From assembly GCA_043228905.1 (NCBI GenBank), contig JBHGNT010000012.1, forward strand, positions 14,136,001 through 14,200,000: a stretch of 64,000 nucleotides of DNA. The letters run 5' to 3'. The notes beneath the pieces are model-generated. The model was not told the DNA's origin. It did no database searches and worked only from the letters and a program-made list of their open reading frames with translations. The stretch comes from Azolla caroliniana (lineage: Eukaryota > Polypodiophyta). This document shows positions 20,841 through 33,455 of the stretch, piece after piece. Numbering within the stretch: the stretch's first letter is position 1; every line of letters starts with the position of its first letter. Position numbers and translations under genes: made by a program.

Positions 20841-21640
20841 GTTGCATGCCAACAAGCCACAGAAGAAGAGCCACCTCTAACACCAACACAACCACCCCCC
20901 GAGGGCATCCTTAGCATTTTGGGAAGAAGACTGTCCCACGGGCGTGCCATGTGTTATTTGTGGGACAAAAGGGATGTACAATGTGAAACAAATCCAAGTA
21001 TATGAGTAGGTAAAGTAGGTGAAAAATGACAATCGGGAATGACCAAGGTAATGGGATATGTGCAACCGAGAATGAAGGCCGAGAAGAAAGGATTGATTGA
21101 AGCGCACCGAGCAGAAAGGGAAGCTATAAAACGAGAAGCAGAATCATAGGGGAGATATACGTATAAGGGAGAGGGATACCCTAGTCTAGGGAGAATTACT
21201 ATTATCTGTCTGATTGAATAGAACTCTGGTCGTGAGCCGTGTAACCTTTGCGTCTAAATCTATTAGTATATTTATCTTTGTGGGTCTAATCTGTCCAAGC
21301 CTCTATCTATGTTATTTGGATTTGTTGTCTTAATTTCAAGTGCAATTTACAAGGTCGATTGTGGCCGACAATTATTTTCCTAATTAACTAGCCATGCAAT
21401 CCCGAGGTTCTTGTCCACCACTACGTATCACGACCCCTTGACCCGATTACCTTAGAAGTAATCGAACCTATGTTATCTCAGAGCAGAGACAACAGTAGCT
21501 CCTCGGGATTCTTTATGACAACTTCAAGTAGGTGCCTCCCTATATTCATAGCCTGCGGAGCCTAGTTTCCCACTGCAACCTAGCCCCCAACCCAACCTTC
21601 CACCAACATCTAGCCTAGATTCTTCTCATTTTCTTGAGCC
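20841..21640. other. Non-coding, LTR-like region
   Basis: There is no coding signal. A GTCCCACGGGCGTGCCATG stretch at 20935-20953 followed by TGTTAT resembles the boundary at 38410-38432 (GTCCCACAGGCATGCCAGG then TGTTAT). This suggests an LTR start near 20954, but no partner copy was found in the window. Confidence 0.35.
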
Positions 21641-22300
21641 TAAGGTTAGCCTCCCAGAAAAATTTGATGGAATGAGGTCATGTTTTCGGTGATTCATCAA
21701 CCATATTCTCCTTGTCAATCGGCTACAACCTCAACGGTATGCAGATGATCTTCGACAAGTCGGCCTTGTGGGCACCCTCCTCTCCGGTCCCGCCCAAGCT
21801 TGGTTTGCACCATTAGTAGAAACTTCTTCATGTCTATTGGAGGACTTTCCCACCTTCCTCGCCGAGGTAGAGGCCACATTTGGAGAGACATACCGGCGAC
21901 GTACAACTCTCACCAAGCTTTATGCCCTCGAACAAGGTTTGCATGCAACTTCTGTCTATGCTTCAGAATATTAGAACCTTCGGAGCAACTGGGATGTCAA
22001 TTGGGATGATCAAGCCTTAGTTGATCATTTTCGATGGGACCTTCGGAGCAATGTCAAGAATCTTCTCTTGAAATTTCCCGAGCCTACCTCATTATCCCAA
22101 GCGATCTTATAAGCAGTCCATTGTGACAATCGTCTTTTTGAATTTTGCTAGGAAGAGTGCGAGACTTGGGGTCCACTCATTCCCTTCCACGACATGCCCC
22201 AGTAGTACATCCCCAAGTATCATTTGCATCGACTGCGTCATGGTCCCCTACTTTGGCGGATGCTCCGATCCCCATGGAAATTGATCAAATAGGGGGAAAA
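21640..22300 (+). pseudogene. gag: Ty3/gypsy IV gag fragment
   Basis: Typical plant gypsy Gag core: YADDLRQVGLVGTLLSGPAQ, AWFAPLVETSS, FLAEVEATFGETYRRRTTLT and LYALEQGLHATSVYASEY. It then continues with stops through NWDDQALVDHFRWDLRSNVK to MEIDQ. The matching pol remnant lies at 27430-28245, beyond the hAT-like transposase, and the stretch between them (knuckle and protease) is absent. Confidence 0.75.
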
Positions 22301-24960
22301 GAGAAAGAGGGGGGAATTTATACTATTATAATTTATACTTACTATTATACTATTATAATTTATAATGTACAATGTACATTGTAGTATGTAGTCTTGTAGA
22401 CAATAGTATGTACATTTTATAATAGTATATGTCTTTCATTGTTTCAATATTTCATTTCCAAATTCCCCCCTCTTTCTCTTTTCCCCTTGTTTTTTCTTTT
22501 CTTGCTTTCCTTCTTCTCGCTTCCTGCTCCTTCTTCGCGCGCTACTCGTTGCTCCTTGTCGCTTCTCGGTGATTGCACGACATCTGTTGTTTGCCACTCC
22601 ACCACTCAGAAAGTATGTATTTGTCTCACTCTTTTTTTCTCTTTCTCTCTATTTTCTCTGTTTTTCTCTTTTATTGAATCTTTTTTCTTTGAATATTGCT
22701 CATGATAAGCGTGTGACAAATTGGAATGCATTACAAATTGAATATTACATGAGCATGCATGCAGGGAAAATTATATGCAATATCCAAAATTATTAAGTTG
22801 TGCATGTAAATTGAAGACTTTCCATCAAATCGAAGAGGATTCTATACACTAACATTAATCTGTAATAGCTCTGATTGAATGTCATCAGAACTAGATGCAT
22901 GTGTGATATTTAGTAGTAACCCTATTCTAGACACTCAAAGTTCCAGGATGTTATATTGGAAGCATACGAACTCTTGTTTGTGGACAATGTAATGCTCCCC
23001 AAGCAAGCAAGGAAAGTAAAATGTTTGCTTGTCTAGAATACAAACGCCATGTAATATTCTTGCCTTGTGCTTTCATCAAGCTCAAACTATTAAAAACGTT
23101 TCATAATATATAATATACCACATCAAATGTATTGCTCTTGTTTGCCTTCTTTACACTTTTTTGCATTAAAAATCTTCGTTAACTTCTTGCATTATCACAT
23201 AAATGTTCAAGTGCATTGTCCTAGAAAAGTTAGTGTATGGAGATGTGGAACAATGACATAGCTTTACCATAACCAAATTTATGTCCACACAATAAGATGT
23301 AGAAGTGGCATTTTAAGATTTATCATCAATTCAATAGTCTCGTGTATTATCTTCGCATGTCAACGGTTGTTTAGCACTCAACATTTCACACACATGACTC
23401 ATTCAAAAGAATATGTTTTCCCTTAAGCCATAGGTTTCACTTATTTAGACAATATAAATTCACGGGGAATGGCAACCATAAAGTCATTGATGATGACTTC
23501 ACTAACATATATGAATTGTTTGTGTTGGCTTGTGGCATTATTGAAAAAACAATGAGATGCACGAGTGGACATGATGGGGAAAATGACACATTGAAATTGA
23601 AGGCATGTTAAGATTTCCCTCTAATTTGTTGATTATCATGCATAAATAAGATCTCTCAAATGGAGTTGAAAAACGATACTTGGAAATCCATATGGACATT
23701 TACATACGGGCAAAATTCTTCTAAAAGTACTCAATTGATTTCTATTGTGTTATATAGTCTTTTTCCTTTATTGTTTGTCGTTCATGGAGAAATTGTTATC
23801 CATAATGTAGATAACGGTAGCTTCATCATCATCTATTATGGCCAAGTCACATAAAGTCTCCCTTTTCGATGGTCATGGAATTTGAGGGCCCAATAAAATA
23901 TTGGATTCTTTTTACAAGTTTATGCTTTATGTGCAACAAGTCATCTTATGGCTATTTTTGAATCGCAATTATTTAGAGTACATTGATTGCTTCGTGACTT
24001 CCTCAATGATTGCAAATTTAGGTTTAGTTTTTTACAATAGTTTCAACTAAGGAAGGGCGTGCGATGACAGGGCCATTGTTAACCATTTCCTTTATTGGAT
24101 TCCTTTGTCTCCCATCATTGAATTTTCTTATCTTTGCTTTATGTATGTATCTCTTTTAATAAGGAATAACTTTTTTAGACACTACCAATTTCTCTTCTTT
24201 TTTATCCCTAAGTATATTTACCTCACCATATTGATTAAATGTCAAGAAAGGTTTTGAAGAAACATATATGGCAGTTATATAAGGAATGTAACATAGAAGA
24301 TGGAACAACCTCACCATGCTCACATTTTACATTCAATCAATTTTGTTTTCTATAACATCTTATAAGTTCAAACTCAATTATTTATGGGTTCATGAAAAGT
24401 CGACGAGCATTATTACCTAGCATTTTTATTGTCCTCTTATTTTAATATATCCACTACTTTTTTCTCTTGATCTTTTTCTTCAATATTGTTTGCAATATAT
24501 TTGTTCCCTTAATTTCTATCACATTTACATACATGGATTTGCATGTGCATGTAAGCTAATATGAGCCTTCATCTTTCTTTCTTTCTTTTGATAGATTGGA
24601 AGATCTAGAGTGGAAACTATCCTTTATTGCCTCGTAATCTTGCATATATCCCAGGTATTTTAATCTTCTTATTGTATTTAGAATAGATTTAATTTGTGGA
24701 TTTCATGGATTTTATATATGTGTTTCCCCTTCTTATAAATCAAATCATAGATTATGTTAGTCCAACATACTCTACGTCAAGGTACCTTGATTGCCCATCT
24801 CATCTTTGTTTTTTTTCTCGGTTTGTGAATTCTCTCACTTTCAAGAGTATGTCCTGCCCCAAAAAACATAGATCACAACAACCTTCTATTAAGAGTGTGT
24901 TGCAAGAGAGCACATCTTAATGATACTCCAAATAATGAGGAAGAGGTTGTCACAAATGTA
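22300..24960. other. AT-rich non-coding DNA, probable hAT 5' region
   Basis: It begins with TA-rich low-complexity sequence (22318-22440), then a pyrimidine-rich tract (22450-22690), then ordinary AT-rich DNA without long ORFs. By position it may be the 5' part, with introns, of the hAT element. I could not find terminal inverted repeats or an 8-bp target duplication. Confidence 0.35.
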
Positions 24961-24968
24961 AATGTGTA

Positions 24969-27024
24969 AACATCTTCTAATAAAACAAAAAGAAAGTGGA
25001 GAAACCAATGGACTTTGCTCCACCCATGGGCATATTTGACAAAGTCCTTATTAGGTGATGAAAAAATTAAATGCATGTGGTGTGAAGATGCAAGAAGGAA
25101 TAATATTTTTACGGATGGTGGATCTCTTAGCATGCAATTGTCTTCATTGAATTAGGATGCTAAGTCATTCGATCATGTAACAGCAAGTGCCATGTATCAT
25201 GTAAATATACAAAAGGAAAATGCAAATGTGAAAGGCCCAATGGATGACAAAATTTCAGAAATCATGCATTTAGAATATGAGAGGATAATCTTATGCATGA
25301 AGTTGGTTCATTTTTATGCTTGCAATGATATTCCATTAGAGAAATATGTAAAACAATGTCAGTTACAAAGAGAACTTGGTACTCCAAATGCCCCTGCCTC
25401 AAATGAATATGGTGCTTATGCTAACGCTAAATCTGCAAGAGAATTCTTAATGGCTATTAAGAACCACACAAGAAAACTCTTGTATGACGAAATTCGTGGA
25501 AGTCCATTTTTCTCCATCTTGATTGATGAAAGCACAGATTGGACATTGGAAAAACACCTCATTATCTATTTCTTGTACTTAAGTGAAGGTGGCAAAGGGG
25601 AGCCACAGTGTAAATTTGTGCGTCTTCTTCCGGTGGAAAATGTGAAAGCTGAAGGTATCTATAATACTATCAATGAATTCATTTTGGAGAGCAATTTAGA
25701 TTTAAAAAAACTAGTGGCTTTTGCAAGTGATGGGGCATCATCTATGGTAGCGAAGAACAAATTATGGAGCAATTTCTAAGTTTCAATCCATGATGCCTAA
25801 TATTTTGGGAGTGCATTGCATTGCACATCGTGAATCACTTGCCATAAAAGATGCATATATAATGTCTCATGCACATGTGTTTAGCTTCCTTGCTGCATTT
25901 GCAAATAAAGTATACTCTTGGTTGGGAAAGTCAACTAATAGACACAAGGAGCTAAAAGAAATAATGAAACGACATGGTAAGGGTGATTTGAAGGTGCTTA
26001 AAATTCACTCCATAAGATGGTTATCTCGAGGCCAAGTAATGGAGAGACTAGTTACACTTATGCCTGCAATTTTAGAACAATGGGAAAAACATGAGAAAAA
26101 ATGGTACGAGTATGCTACTATATTCCAAGTGCAATTTATGTTACACCTATTGGCAAATATTCTTGTGGAATTAAATAAATTAAATGAGCAGTTCCAAAGG
26201 GAATTAATGCATGTAACTATGCTTGGTGTTCACTTGGATATCATCCACAAGAAACTTCGAAGAAGATATTTATCTTGTGAAACATTTGGCACTAGGTCTA
26301 TGTTTCTTGCAAACTTTCTATCTAATGTGAAAGATGGCATACTCACATATATTGGATGTGATAATGTTAGTCATTCACATCCATTGAAGTTTATACCAAT
26401 TCCAAACCCAAAGGAGGTAACAAAACGATGAAGAAGACTAGTAAGTGGTCTTGATAGTGAGAATGAAGATAGTAGTGATTTCAACTTCAATATTTTTCAT
26501 GGTAATGTTGAAAATGGTGGTTTGGATTAATGCATTAGCATTGGAAAGGACTTTGTCCAACATGTTATCGATGCTTTAAACAATCGTTTCCCCATGTTAC
26601 ATTTTTCAATGCTATAAAGTTGTTTAATCCATCTTCATATCCCATTGAGGAAAATGAAAGAGAGAAAAAGACAAAGGAATGGTTGCAAAAACTTATTGGG
26701 AAGTTTAATATTGATAGGCAAATTGTTGACATGAAAAGATGCTTCAATGAGCGAGAAGATTTTGTTGGTATGCTTGTTAGAATTGCTAAAGGAAGAGGAA
26801 TGCATGATGCATGGGATATTTGTTGCAAAGCACAATCTTGGTGGCAATTATTTCTAGGTATTATGCGATTGTGGCAACTATGTATGACTATTTCTATTAG
26901 TACAGCAGCATGTGAACGAGGTTTTTCACGTCAAAATATCATAAAAAATGATATTAGAAATGGTTTATCTTTGGAAACTTTAGATGCTTTGATGTTTATA
27001 TCCTTGAATGCTCAAGATACATGA
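24969..27024 (+). pseudogene. hAT-superfamily transposase, decayed
   Basis: It reads as one protein with a few breaks. The N-terminal Cys motif KCMWCEDARR (near 25068) suggests a BED/TTF-like finger. TAG follows at 25153-25155. The catalytic region has FSILIDESTDWTLEKHL (first Asp) and LVAFASDGASSMVAKN (second Asp), then a frameshift near 25780 and GVHCIAHRESLAIKDAY and IHSIRWLSRGQVMERL. Further breaks lie near 26430 and 26528. The C-terminus is the hAT dimerisation region: SWWQLFLGIMRLWQLCMTIS and STAACERGFSRQN. Arrangement and motifs resemble the zinc-finger-862/C17orf113-like hAT group. It lies in gypsy IV DNA. No ends were identified. Confidence 0.85.
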
Positions 27025-27429
27025 AACATTTGTTGGAGGGATATATTTAACCTTTGGTTTGAAGATAAAGAGAGAAGGACAATATCATTAAAGTAGACAC
27101 ATATTGCACAATGCTTAATATGAGGAGTCACTGTATGATAAAGATTTTTTGTGTTTTTTGGGCTTTAAGAAATATATGATGATTTAAGTATTCAATTTGT
27201 ATGTTTTCATTATCTTTGTGAGCTAGTTATGTTTATTTGTGTATCATTGTATACTTTCTATAGTAATAAAATGTATAATAATGAAGCATCATATAGAGCT
27301 TTTCATTATTAAAACTTGTATGTCAAATGACATGTTAGTTTTTGCACTCTCGTGTCATGTGACATAAATCTTTAAAAAATGCCCGTCAAAAAACTTAAAG
27401 ACTAACCCGTCGTTTGCTTCTCAAAACCC

Positions 27430-28245
27430 TTTCCTGTTGAAGCCATCGACGGGCACGTCCTCTCGTCAGGAGCAATTACTCAAAGTACGATCCCATTAGG
27501 GCTTCGTGTGGGCTCACACTTGGAGGAGCTCCCCTTTTACCTCATCGAATCTCCTCGACATCCGATCGTTTTAGGACTAACGTGGTTGGAGGCGCACAAT
27601 CCAATTGTGGATTGGTGCAATCACTCAATCCCATTTAGCGAGCTAGGATGCTCGCGCAAAACTATGAAGGTCAATTCAGTTTCACATCCTTCGAAGAAGG
27701 TTGTTTCTGACTCGGCCACCCCACCCTCGGTCCAGGATGGGGTCGTTTGTGGCGCCGTTTCTAACACACTCCACGTTATTCCCAACAAATGCAAAGACTT
27801 CTCCGACATATTTGAGAAATCTAATGAAGATCGTTTGTCCGAACACCGGCTTTACAATTGTCCGATTGATCTTCAAGAAGGTCCGTGCCCACCCATTGGT
27901 CCTCTATATGTGTTGTCTGCACCAGAGCTGAAGGCCCTTCGTGTGTATCTCGATGAGAACATCAAGAAAGGATTTATTCAACTTTCTAAATCGTCGGTCG
28001 GGCCCCCATATTATTCGTGAAGAAGAAGGACGGCTCTCTACACTTATGCGTCGACTACCTGTCGTTATCCGCTACCTCTAATCCCCGAACTCCTTGGTCG
28101 GCTCCGCATTACTCATGTCTTCTGCAAAGTTGATCTACGTTGAGCATACAATATAATACGCATCAAGCCGGGGGATAAGAGAATACAAGGTAATGCCTTT
28201 TGGTTTTACTAACGCCCCAGTTGTTTTTCAACATATGATAACAAC
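27430..28245 (+). pseudogene. pol: Ty3/gypsy IV protease-RT fragment
   Basis: It starts within the protease region (VGSHLEELPFYLIESPRHPI, VLGLTWLEAHNPIVDW). It continues into the RT entry (NKCKDFSDIFEKSNEDRLSE, LYNCPIDLQEGPCPP, LRVYLDENIKKGFIQ) until TGA at 28018-28020. Frameshifted RT remnants (KKDGSLHLCVDY, YPLPLIPELL, FTNAPVVFQHM-type) run to about 28240, where sequence similarity ends abruptly. It is probably the same element as the gag at 21640-22300. Confidence 0.8.
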
Positions 28246-28540
28246 ACCAGGTCATTTGAAACAGGTAATATGTCACAATTTAAGAACAGTCCATCCAAAA
28301 AAAGCACAAATTAGGTCATTTCACAAAAAGGACCATCCCATGCGTACAGGGTTTTTTGGAAATTGAATCCAAATATATTGATTTACACCATGTCCAAAAA
28401 TTTAGGGCGTTCAAAAAATGCCCCTAATAATTGACACGTGAAATTTACAAGAGAACGTACAAAAATTGCAGAATGACTAAAATGTATATTTATACATATT
28501 TGTGAATTGCCATATTAATGTAACATACAATATTTACATT

Positions 28541-30240
28541 TCATATATGAGATCCATCACTTCCGAGAGATACACCTTCCCCTTCAGACCCACCCGATGA
28601 ACTAGAAGAGCTTTGTGAGGTCTCATCCTCATCATCACTAGCAACCAATGCATTGTCTTCATCCAATTGCAATCCAATGTCACCGTTATTATGAGACATA
28701 CTCCTTGTTTGTCTCTATGTTGCATCAACAGGCACATCTGGGATCTTCTCTTTTATTCTCTTGATTGTAGTCTGTCTTAGATGGCTTGTTTTGGTCAAGG
28801 AGAAGTCATACACGAGTATGTCGACATTATCACTAGAGTAGACGTGCTTGGTAGATTCTTTCTTCTTCGCTTTCTGCTTGTGCCTTCGACATCCTTAATC
28901 ATCTCTAAAGAGTACTTCCCAGTAAATGCATCTTTGGAAGAGGTATGATACCAATGAACCATAATAGACTTTACTTGATTGCCTTCATCATCCTTAATAA
29001 TTTCAATGATTATGGCAATCCAGAAGGGATGGCCCAACTTATCACCCCAGCTAATGTTGCAACCAACATACCAACTTGTTGCTCATGTAGATTGCCTTGC
29101 CACCTCGCCTCTGCAACATGTGATAATCTTCGTCCCACATAAATATCTCTTTGTCGTGGACGAACTAGATTATTCAATTCAAGATTATCTAGTGGTTGTA
29201 AAGGAGTCATGCTTGCCATTGATGGGCCACCAAGCGCCCATTCGAATTGATTTTGTAGTGGCTAGTACCCTGTAAAGTGGTTATCTAATCTTGCTTGTTG
29301 ATGATTAAAGAAGACATTCCATCAATCCACATCCTGAAGACATCGTTAAATTCTTGGAGAACCTACTAAACATTTGATCTATGTGATCATGTGTATGACC
29401 AACTAGCAAGAAGTTGACCTTAATCTTCTAGAAAATACCCTTGTCTACTAACATGCTCAAATAACCAAACACAGTTGAGTTCTTGTTTTCTCCCGCCGTG
29501 TTGTCAAGTTGCACATATAGTATTGCTGGGAGTAAACCTTGCCAACTCTGTAGAACTCTTTGCATGACTATCACTATAAGATTAGGTTCGTTGTGGATAT
29601 TTGGATAAGTTAGGAACACTTGAGGCCTTATTGTCTAACAATACAGAAGACATCCTACTAGGTGCATTTTCACTAGGCATTCATCTCCAACATCCTTGGG
29701 CAAACTTCGAAAATGTGGCAAACAAGTTTTCTTCTGATCCATCCAATCTATAATCAAGCACACATATCTTTCTGGCAATTGAAGCGCTTTTTGACAATGG
29801 TGCATAACTTTAGATCTTTCCAACGCCTGACTTTCTCGATGTTCTCTCAATAAATTCTTATATTTTGTTATTTCTTCATATGTTGTCCCACTCTTGGCCA
29901 TGCTTTTTAAACTCGCGCATATAGAACAAACACCCATCCAAACCTTGCGGTGTATGACCACATTGTTAAACTTCGATCTCCATAAACGATGAAAATGTCG
30001 ATATTGTATGTAATGTACACTTTCTAATAACATGTCATCCTTATACGCTTGCTATACCTCACGACGAGTGAAGTTATCTGACAAATGTAACCTTCCAGTG
30101 ATGGGCATAACATCACATTGCTTCGAGGAATATATCTCCATCCATCTAATGGCATGTCGCCCAATTAGACCATTACATGTAGATTATGTATTGTTGAAAG
30201 GTACCCACCACCCCTTCAGTACTCAATGTTGAATTCTCTG
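28541..30240 (-). pseudogene. Second DDE-like transposase (DUF7869-like), amber-decayed
   Basis: Read 30240 to 28541. HLSDNFTRREV is followed by TAG, then HYIQYRHFHRLWRSKFNNVV, CSICASLKSMAKS and a LREHRESQALERS helix. Next come a core with CLIIDWMDQKKTCLPH (first Asp), LYVQLDNTAGENKNSTVFGY (second Asp) and LLVGHTHDHIDQMFSR (His/Asp motif). A GHPFWIAIIIEIIKDDEG / MVHWYHTSSKDAF chromo/BAH-like region and a Ser/acidic tail (SDDEDETSQSSSSSSGG) follow. From memory this matches a plant and invertebrate family named DUF7869; I could not verify the name. In-frame stops are TAG at 30052-30054, 29635-29637, 29428-29430 and 28715-28717, with one frameshift near 28840. No terminal repeats were found. Confidence 0.65.
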
Positions 30241-30374
30241 TAGCCTCATTTTCCCGATGCTATAAGGAATTTTAAAAGCAACTCAACAACTCTTCGTAGT
30301 AAGTGAAAGGTAATATTCCACCTACTAAGAACATGTCAATTGAAATTTGATAGACTAAGGCTTCCACAACATAC

Positions 30375-30737
30375 CTTACATATGTCAATTAAAATTTGTC
30401 GATCCAAACACAAAAAATTATATTGTTTAACACTCACTTGTCGAGGAACTCTTTGAAAATTTAGAGGCTTATTGACACAATCTTCGTTAGCATTCGATAA
30501 ACTAGACTCGACATGAGTTGTATCTACTTTAATATATCTTGTTTTACCTAAGTTCAATCGCTCTATCGAAAAAATTGACGTCGAGCTTTGCTCTTGATCG
30601 TCGTTGGTCTTAACATGGCACCTTTTATTATTAAGATGGCTATATTCCTCGATTGAGAATGACGAGTTATCAGATAATATAACAAGCTCAATAGAAAACA
30701 AAGAATTTTCACTCGACTTTGAGGACATTTTTCTCAA
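30375..30737 (-). CDS. Ser-rich putative 5' exon of the second DDE element
   Basis: An open minus-strand stretch with internal repeats (NSLFSIELV, SSFSIEEYS, TSIFSIERLN) ends in RQILIDICK exactly at AAG before GTATGTTG, a good splice donor (30371-30374). It lies just upstream of the transposase core in the same orientation, so it could be its first coding exon. I do not recognise the sequence. Confidence 0.3.
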
Positions 30738-30778
30738 GGCTAATGTTCAAAATAGGCACAAGTTTGGTTCTATAATAA

Positions 30779-30851
30779 GCATCGAGTTCTCAATGAAAGG
30801 GACACCTCTTTCAATGAAAACTCGATGCACTGCATCGAGTTCCCATTGAAA
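30779..30851. repeat. Inverted/direct repeat cluster, GCATCGAGTT units
   Basis: A 21-bp unit starting GCATCGAGTTCTCA (30779-30799) is inverted at 30808-30828 with two mismatches, then repeated directly at 30832-30851. The junction forms the perfect palindrome TGCATCGAGT/ACTCGATGCA. It lies 5' of the second DDE gene. Confidence 0.8.
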
Positions 30852-31122
30852 AATGGGCTTTTCATGATCAATAGATCAGATTTGGTCAATTTGTTTTTTG
30901 TTTTTTTGTCTATTTCTTCAAGTTCTTTATGTGACATTCTATACAAAAACGTATGATTTTCACTAATTTTTACCTCAGTTTAGAGGTCTATATTGTTTAT
31001 TATTAAGATTATTGTTATATCCTTGTGTCATGACTTGTTGATTTTAGTGATCCACGACAGAAGGTGCCATCCTTCAAACTAAAAAATCCATCACCAACAA
31101 AAAGACCTTCTAACACCATGAT

Positions 31123-31127
31123 GAAAG
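31123..31127. other. Target-site duplication of the solo LTR (GAAAG)
   Basis: GAAAG here and again at 31759-31763 flank the solo LTR exactly. Confidence 0.95.
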
Positions 31128-31758
31128 TGTTGGGAGATAGGTCCCTCCGGATGGGAAGGGAGAAGAACAGTGCTGATGAGCAAACCGGATGAGGAGTACC
31201 CGACTACAGAGAGCCGGATGGTGCTGACCCGGTGAGAACCGGATAAGGAGTACCCGGCTACGGAGAGCCGGATGGTGCTGACCCAGTGAAGAGTGCTCAC
31301 CGGATGAAGAGACATATTCGTAAATATGTTTTCTGAGAGTCCATCGGGGCTATATTTGTAAATAGCCGGAAAGTCATATTAGTATAAATATGACTTAGGG
31401 CAAACTTATGGTATAGTTGTCATTCTTGTTGGTGCAAGAAGAGAGAACTCGTAACTGTGTACAGAGAGTGAGAGAGAGAAAGAGGTCGTTGCCTCTGTTG
31501 TAACCGCCGCCCATGGCGAAGGTCGTGAGCGCTAGGTCGTTGCCTCCGTGAGCTCACTGTTGTAATCATTGTGATATAGTGATAGTTTGGAGTCTCTGGA
31601 CTCCCGTGGTTTTTCCCTCTCAGGGTTTTTCCACGTTAAACATCCTGTGTACTCTTCTCTCCTTTGTGTCGTGTGTCTTACTTTTCCCGTTTTCTGTGTA
31701 TGATTCTAAGCTCGGTTGTGGCCAAGCGTTGCGCATAACGAGCATTTAGTTGCCGTCA
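31128..31758 (+). mobile_element. Solo LTR of the copia A family
   Basis: 631 bp, TGTTGGGAG to GCCGTCA, flanked by GAAAG. It has the same three inverted repeats around a TATA-like box (near 31310-31395) and a short CCGG hairpin array (31185-31300). Orientation is opposite to copia A. It presumably arose by LTR-LTR recombination after an intact insertion. Confidence 0.93.
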
Positions 31759-31771
31759 GAAAGCTGATTCT

Positions 31772-32192
31772 TGTTATCCGTATAGGTGTACGGGATGATT
31801 AGGGTATAATGTGTATGGTGTGGTGTGTAATATGTAATATGTAATATGTAATATGTATACGAATGTGTGAGGATGAGTATGTGTGAGCACATGCACAATT
31901 ATGTGCATGTGACAAAAGTGTAACGATCGTCTTTTTGTAACTGTCATTATTTACCGTTACATTATGTATTATATAAACCCCTTATGGGGCATGTAATGGA
32001 TATACCTTTTTCCCCTCTCACATTTTATGTCATTTTCTATCTAGATCTCTCACTATCAAAACCCCCTTGGGAGGGGGGGTGAAGCCATTTTTTCCCCTCT
32101 CACATTTTATGTCATTTTCTATTTGTCTTTCTCTCTAGCTCTCTCACTATCGAAACCCTCTTTCTAGGCTTCACCCCCCCACCCCAACAACA
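31772..32192. repeat. LTR-like direct repeat, left copy
   Basis: It starts TGTTATCCGTATAGG and ends CCCAACAACA, and is matched by 38429-38782. It holds four TAATATG heptamers, a TATATAAACCCC box, and an internal duplication of about 81 bp (32013 and 32094) that makes it longer than the right copy. TTTTGGCACACCCG follows, which resembles a primer binding site, but the right copy has a similar motif on its other side, so the orientation is unsettled. Confidence 0.75.
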
Positions 32193-32561
32193 CTTTTGGC
32201 ACACCCGAACGGCCGACCCTCCTTTGAGAGGAAGTCACTCCCTCACTCCCTCCCCGTCTCCCTCACTAATTTCTCTCCTCACTCTCTCTACCTAAAACCC
32301 TAGATACCCCAAAGTTCATCTCTATGTCCATCTCTCTCATTCTGTGTATTTGCGTTGTGTTTGTGTTATGCATGTTTCTATTTGTGTGCACTTCCAAAAG
32401 ATGAAGGTGAAGAAGAGGATGATGACGATGATTATGAGGAGGAAAGTGTTGCAGTTCCTGGCATAGAAGAATGGCAATAGGAGATAGAAGAATGAATGGG
32501 CCCGACAACTGCCTCATGGCCAGATTGAAGGCCATCACCAAGCACCTCCTCTGCATCGCGC
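32193..32561. other. Internal sequence next to the left LTR-like repeat
   Basis: A short acidic coding-like stretch on + (DEGEEEDDDDDYEEES near 32402-32450) is followed by stops. It is cut by the gag-only element at 32562 and seems to continue at 36391 (coiled-coil ERDFLVQSLECRDKQCEALS near 36528-36590). It may be gag of the host LTR element. Confidence 0.4.
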
Positions 32562-33417
32562 TGTCGGGGTAGTTTTGGTTCATGCGGCGAAGTCGCAGGG
32601 ACTAAGGTTTAAAGGAGTTGGCTATATATTTTATAAGGCTTGCGCACAATGTTAGAAAGATTAAGGATAGGAAGAACAAAAGTTAGAAGTAATGTACGAG
32701 CGACAAATGAGCATAGATAAGAGATGAGAGACAATGTATGATTTAAAAAGTGAAAATGTATTATAAGAACAAGCTTTATATTACCAAAGTTACATTGTCG
32801 ATCACAAGATGCGACTTTTCTTTCGCTGAATTCTAGATTTGAACCCTTGAATTCAACTTTAAACCACAAGCCTCTTCACCCACAAGCTAACTTATTTGTT
32901 TGACTATATTATTCTCTAACTTTCTCTTCTCTCCCCTTTTGTTTTCCTTTCCCCTCTTTTTATAAGTATTGTCATGCATATGGTAATGTGTAGGAGCATG
33001 GCATGCATGTAATGCATGAGTTACCTGTGATGCTTGATCGCCATTTGGCGCACATGCATTACATTTGATGCATGATAGCCATCATGCTCATTTGAGCTCC
33101 CATGTATGAAAATATATATGTGATAAGTATAATGATGGATATAACCCTAAAAAAAATAACCTAGCTTAGTGGTGTATGCTTTGTGCTTGATATACAAGGT
33201 TGAGGGTTTAAGTCCCTCAATTTTACTTAATACAATATTTAAGTTTATTCTTATATAGTGAAGCACATTCTTGACAATATTTCAAAAAACAAATAACCTA
33301 CCATAGTGGTATATACATTGTGCTTGGTTTATAAGGTTGTGTGTTCAAGTGTTTGAAATATTACTGAATTCAATATTTAAATTTATTTTTATATCGTGAA
33401 GCAAATCCTTCACGACA
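32562..33417 (-). repeat. Gag-only element 3' LTR with duplicated tRNA-like module
   Basis: Bases 33165-33295 and 33296-33417 are diverged copies of a module of about 125 bp. Each has tRNA-like A and B boxes on + (TAGCTTAGTGGT and GGGTTTAAGTCCC; CATAGTGGT and GTGTTCAAGTG). The start of the LTR itself is part of the module, so the LTR 5' end is internally duplicated. Confidence 0.85.
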
Positions 33418-33455
33418 CCCACCCGCTCTGAACTTGCACACTAGTTGTGCAAAGT

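Noticed and set aside
22439-22705. Hydrophobic Phe/Leu/Ser-rich ORF
   Set aside because: Translation of a pyrimidine-rich tract; no coding pattern.
24960-27430. hAT ends and 8-bp target duplication
   Set aside because: I looked for matching terminal repeats near 22.3 and 27.4 kb and found none convincing; the flanking gypsy pieces are not contiguous after removal.
32266-32583. His/Leu-rich minus-strand ORF
   Set aside because: It is the reverse complement of an acidic coding-like stretch and LTR edge, with no family signal.
33165-33417. Genuine tRNA genes
   Set aside because: Only A- and B-box-like stretches are present. No cloverleaf forms, and both copies lie inside a duplicated LTR module.
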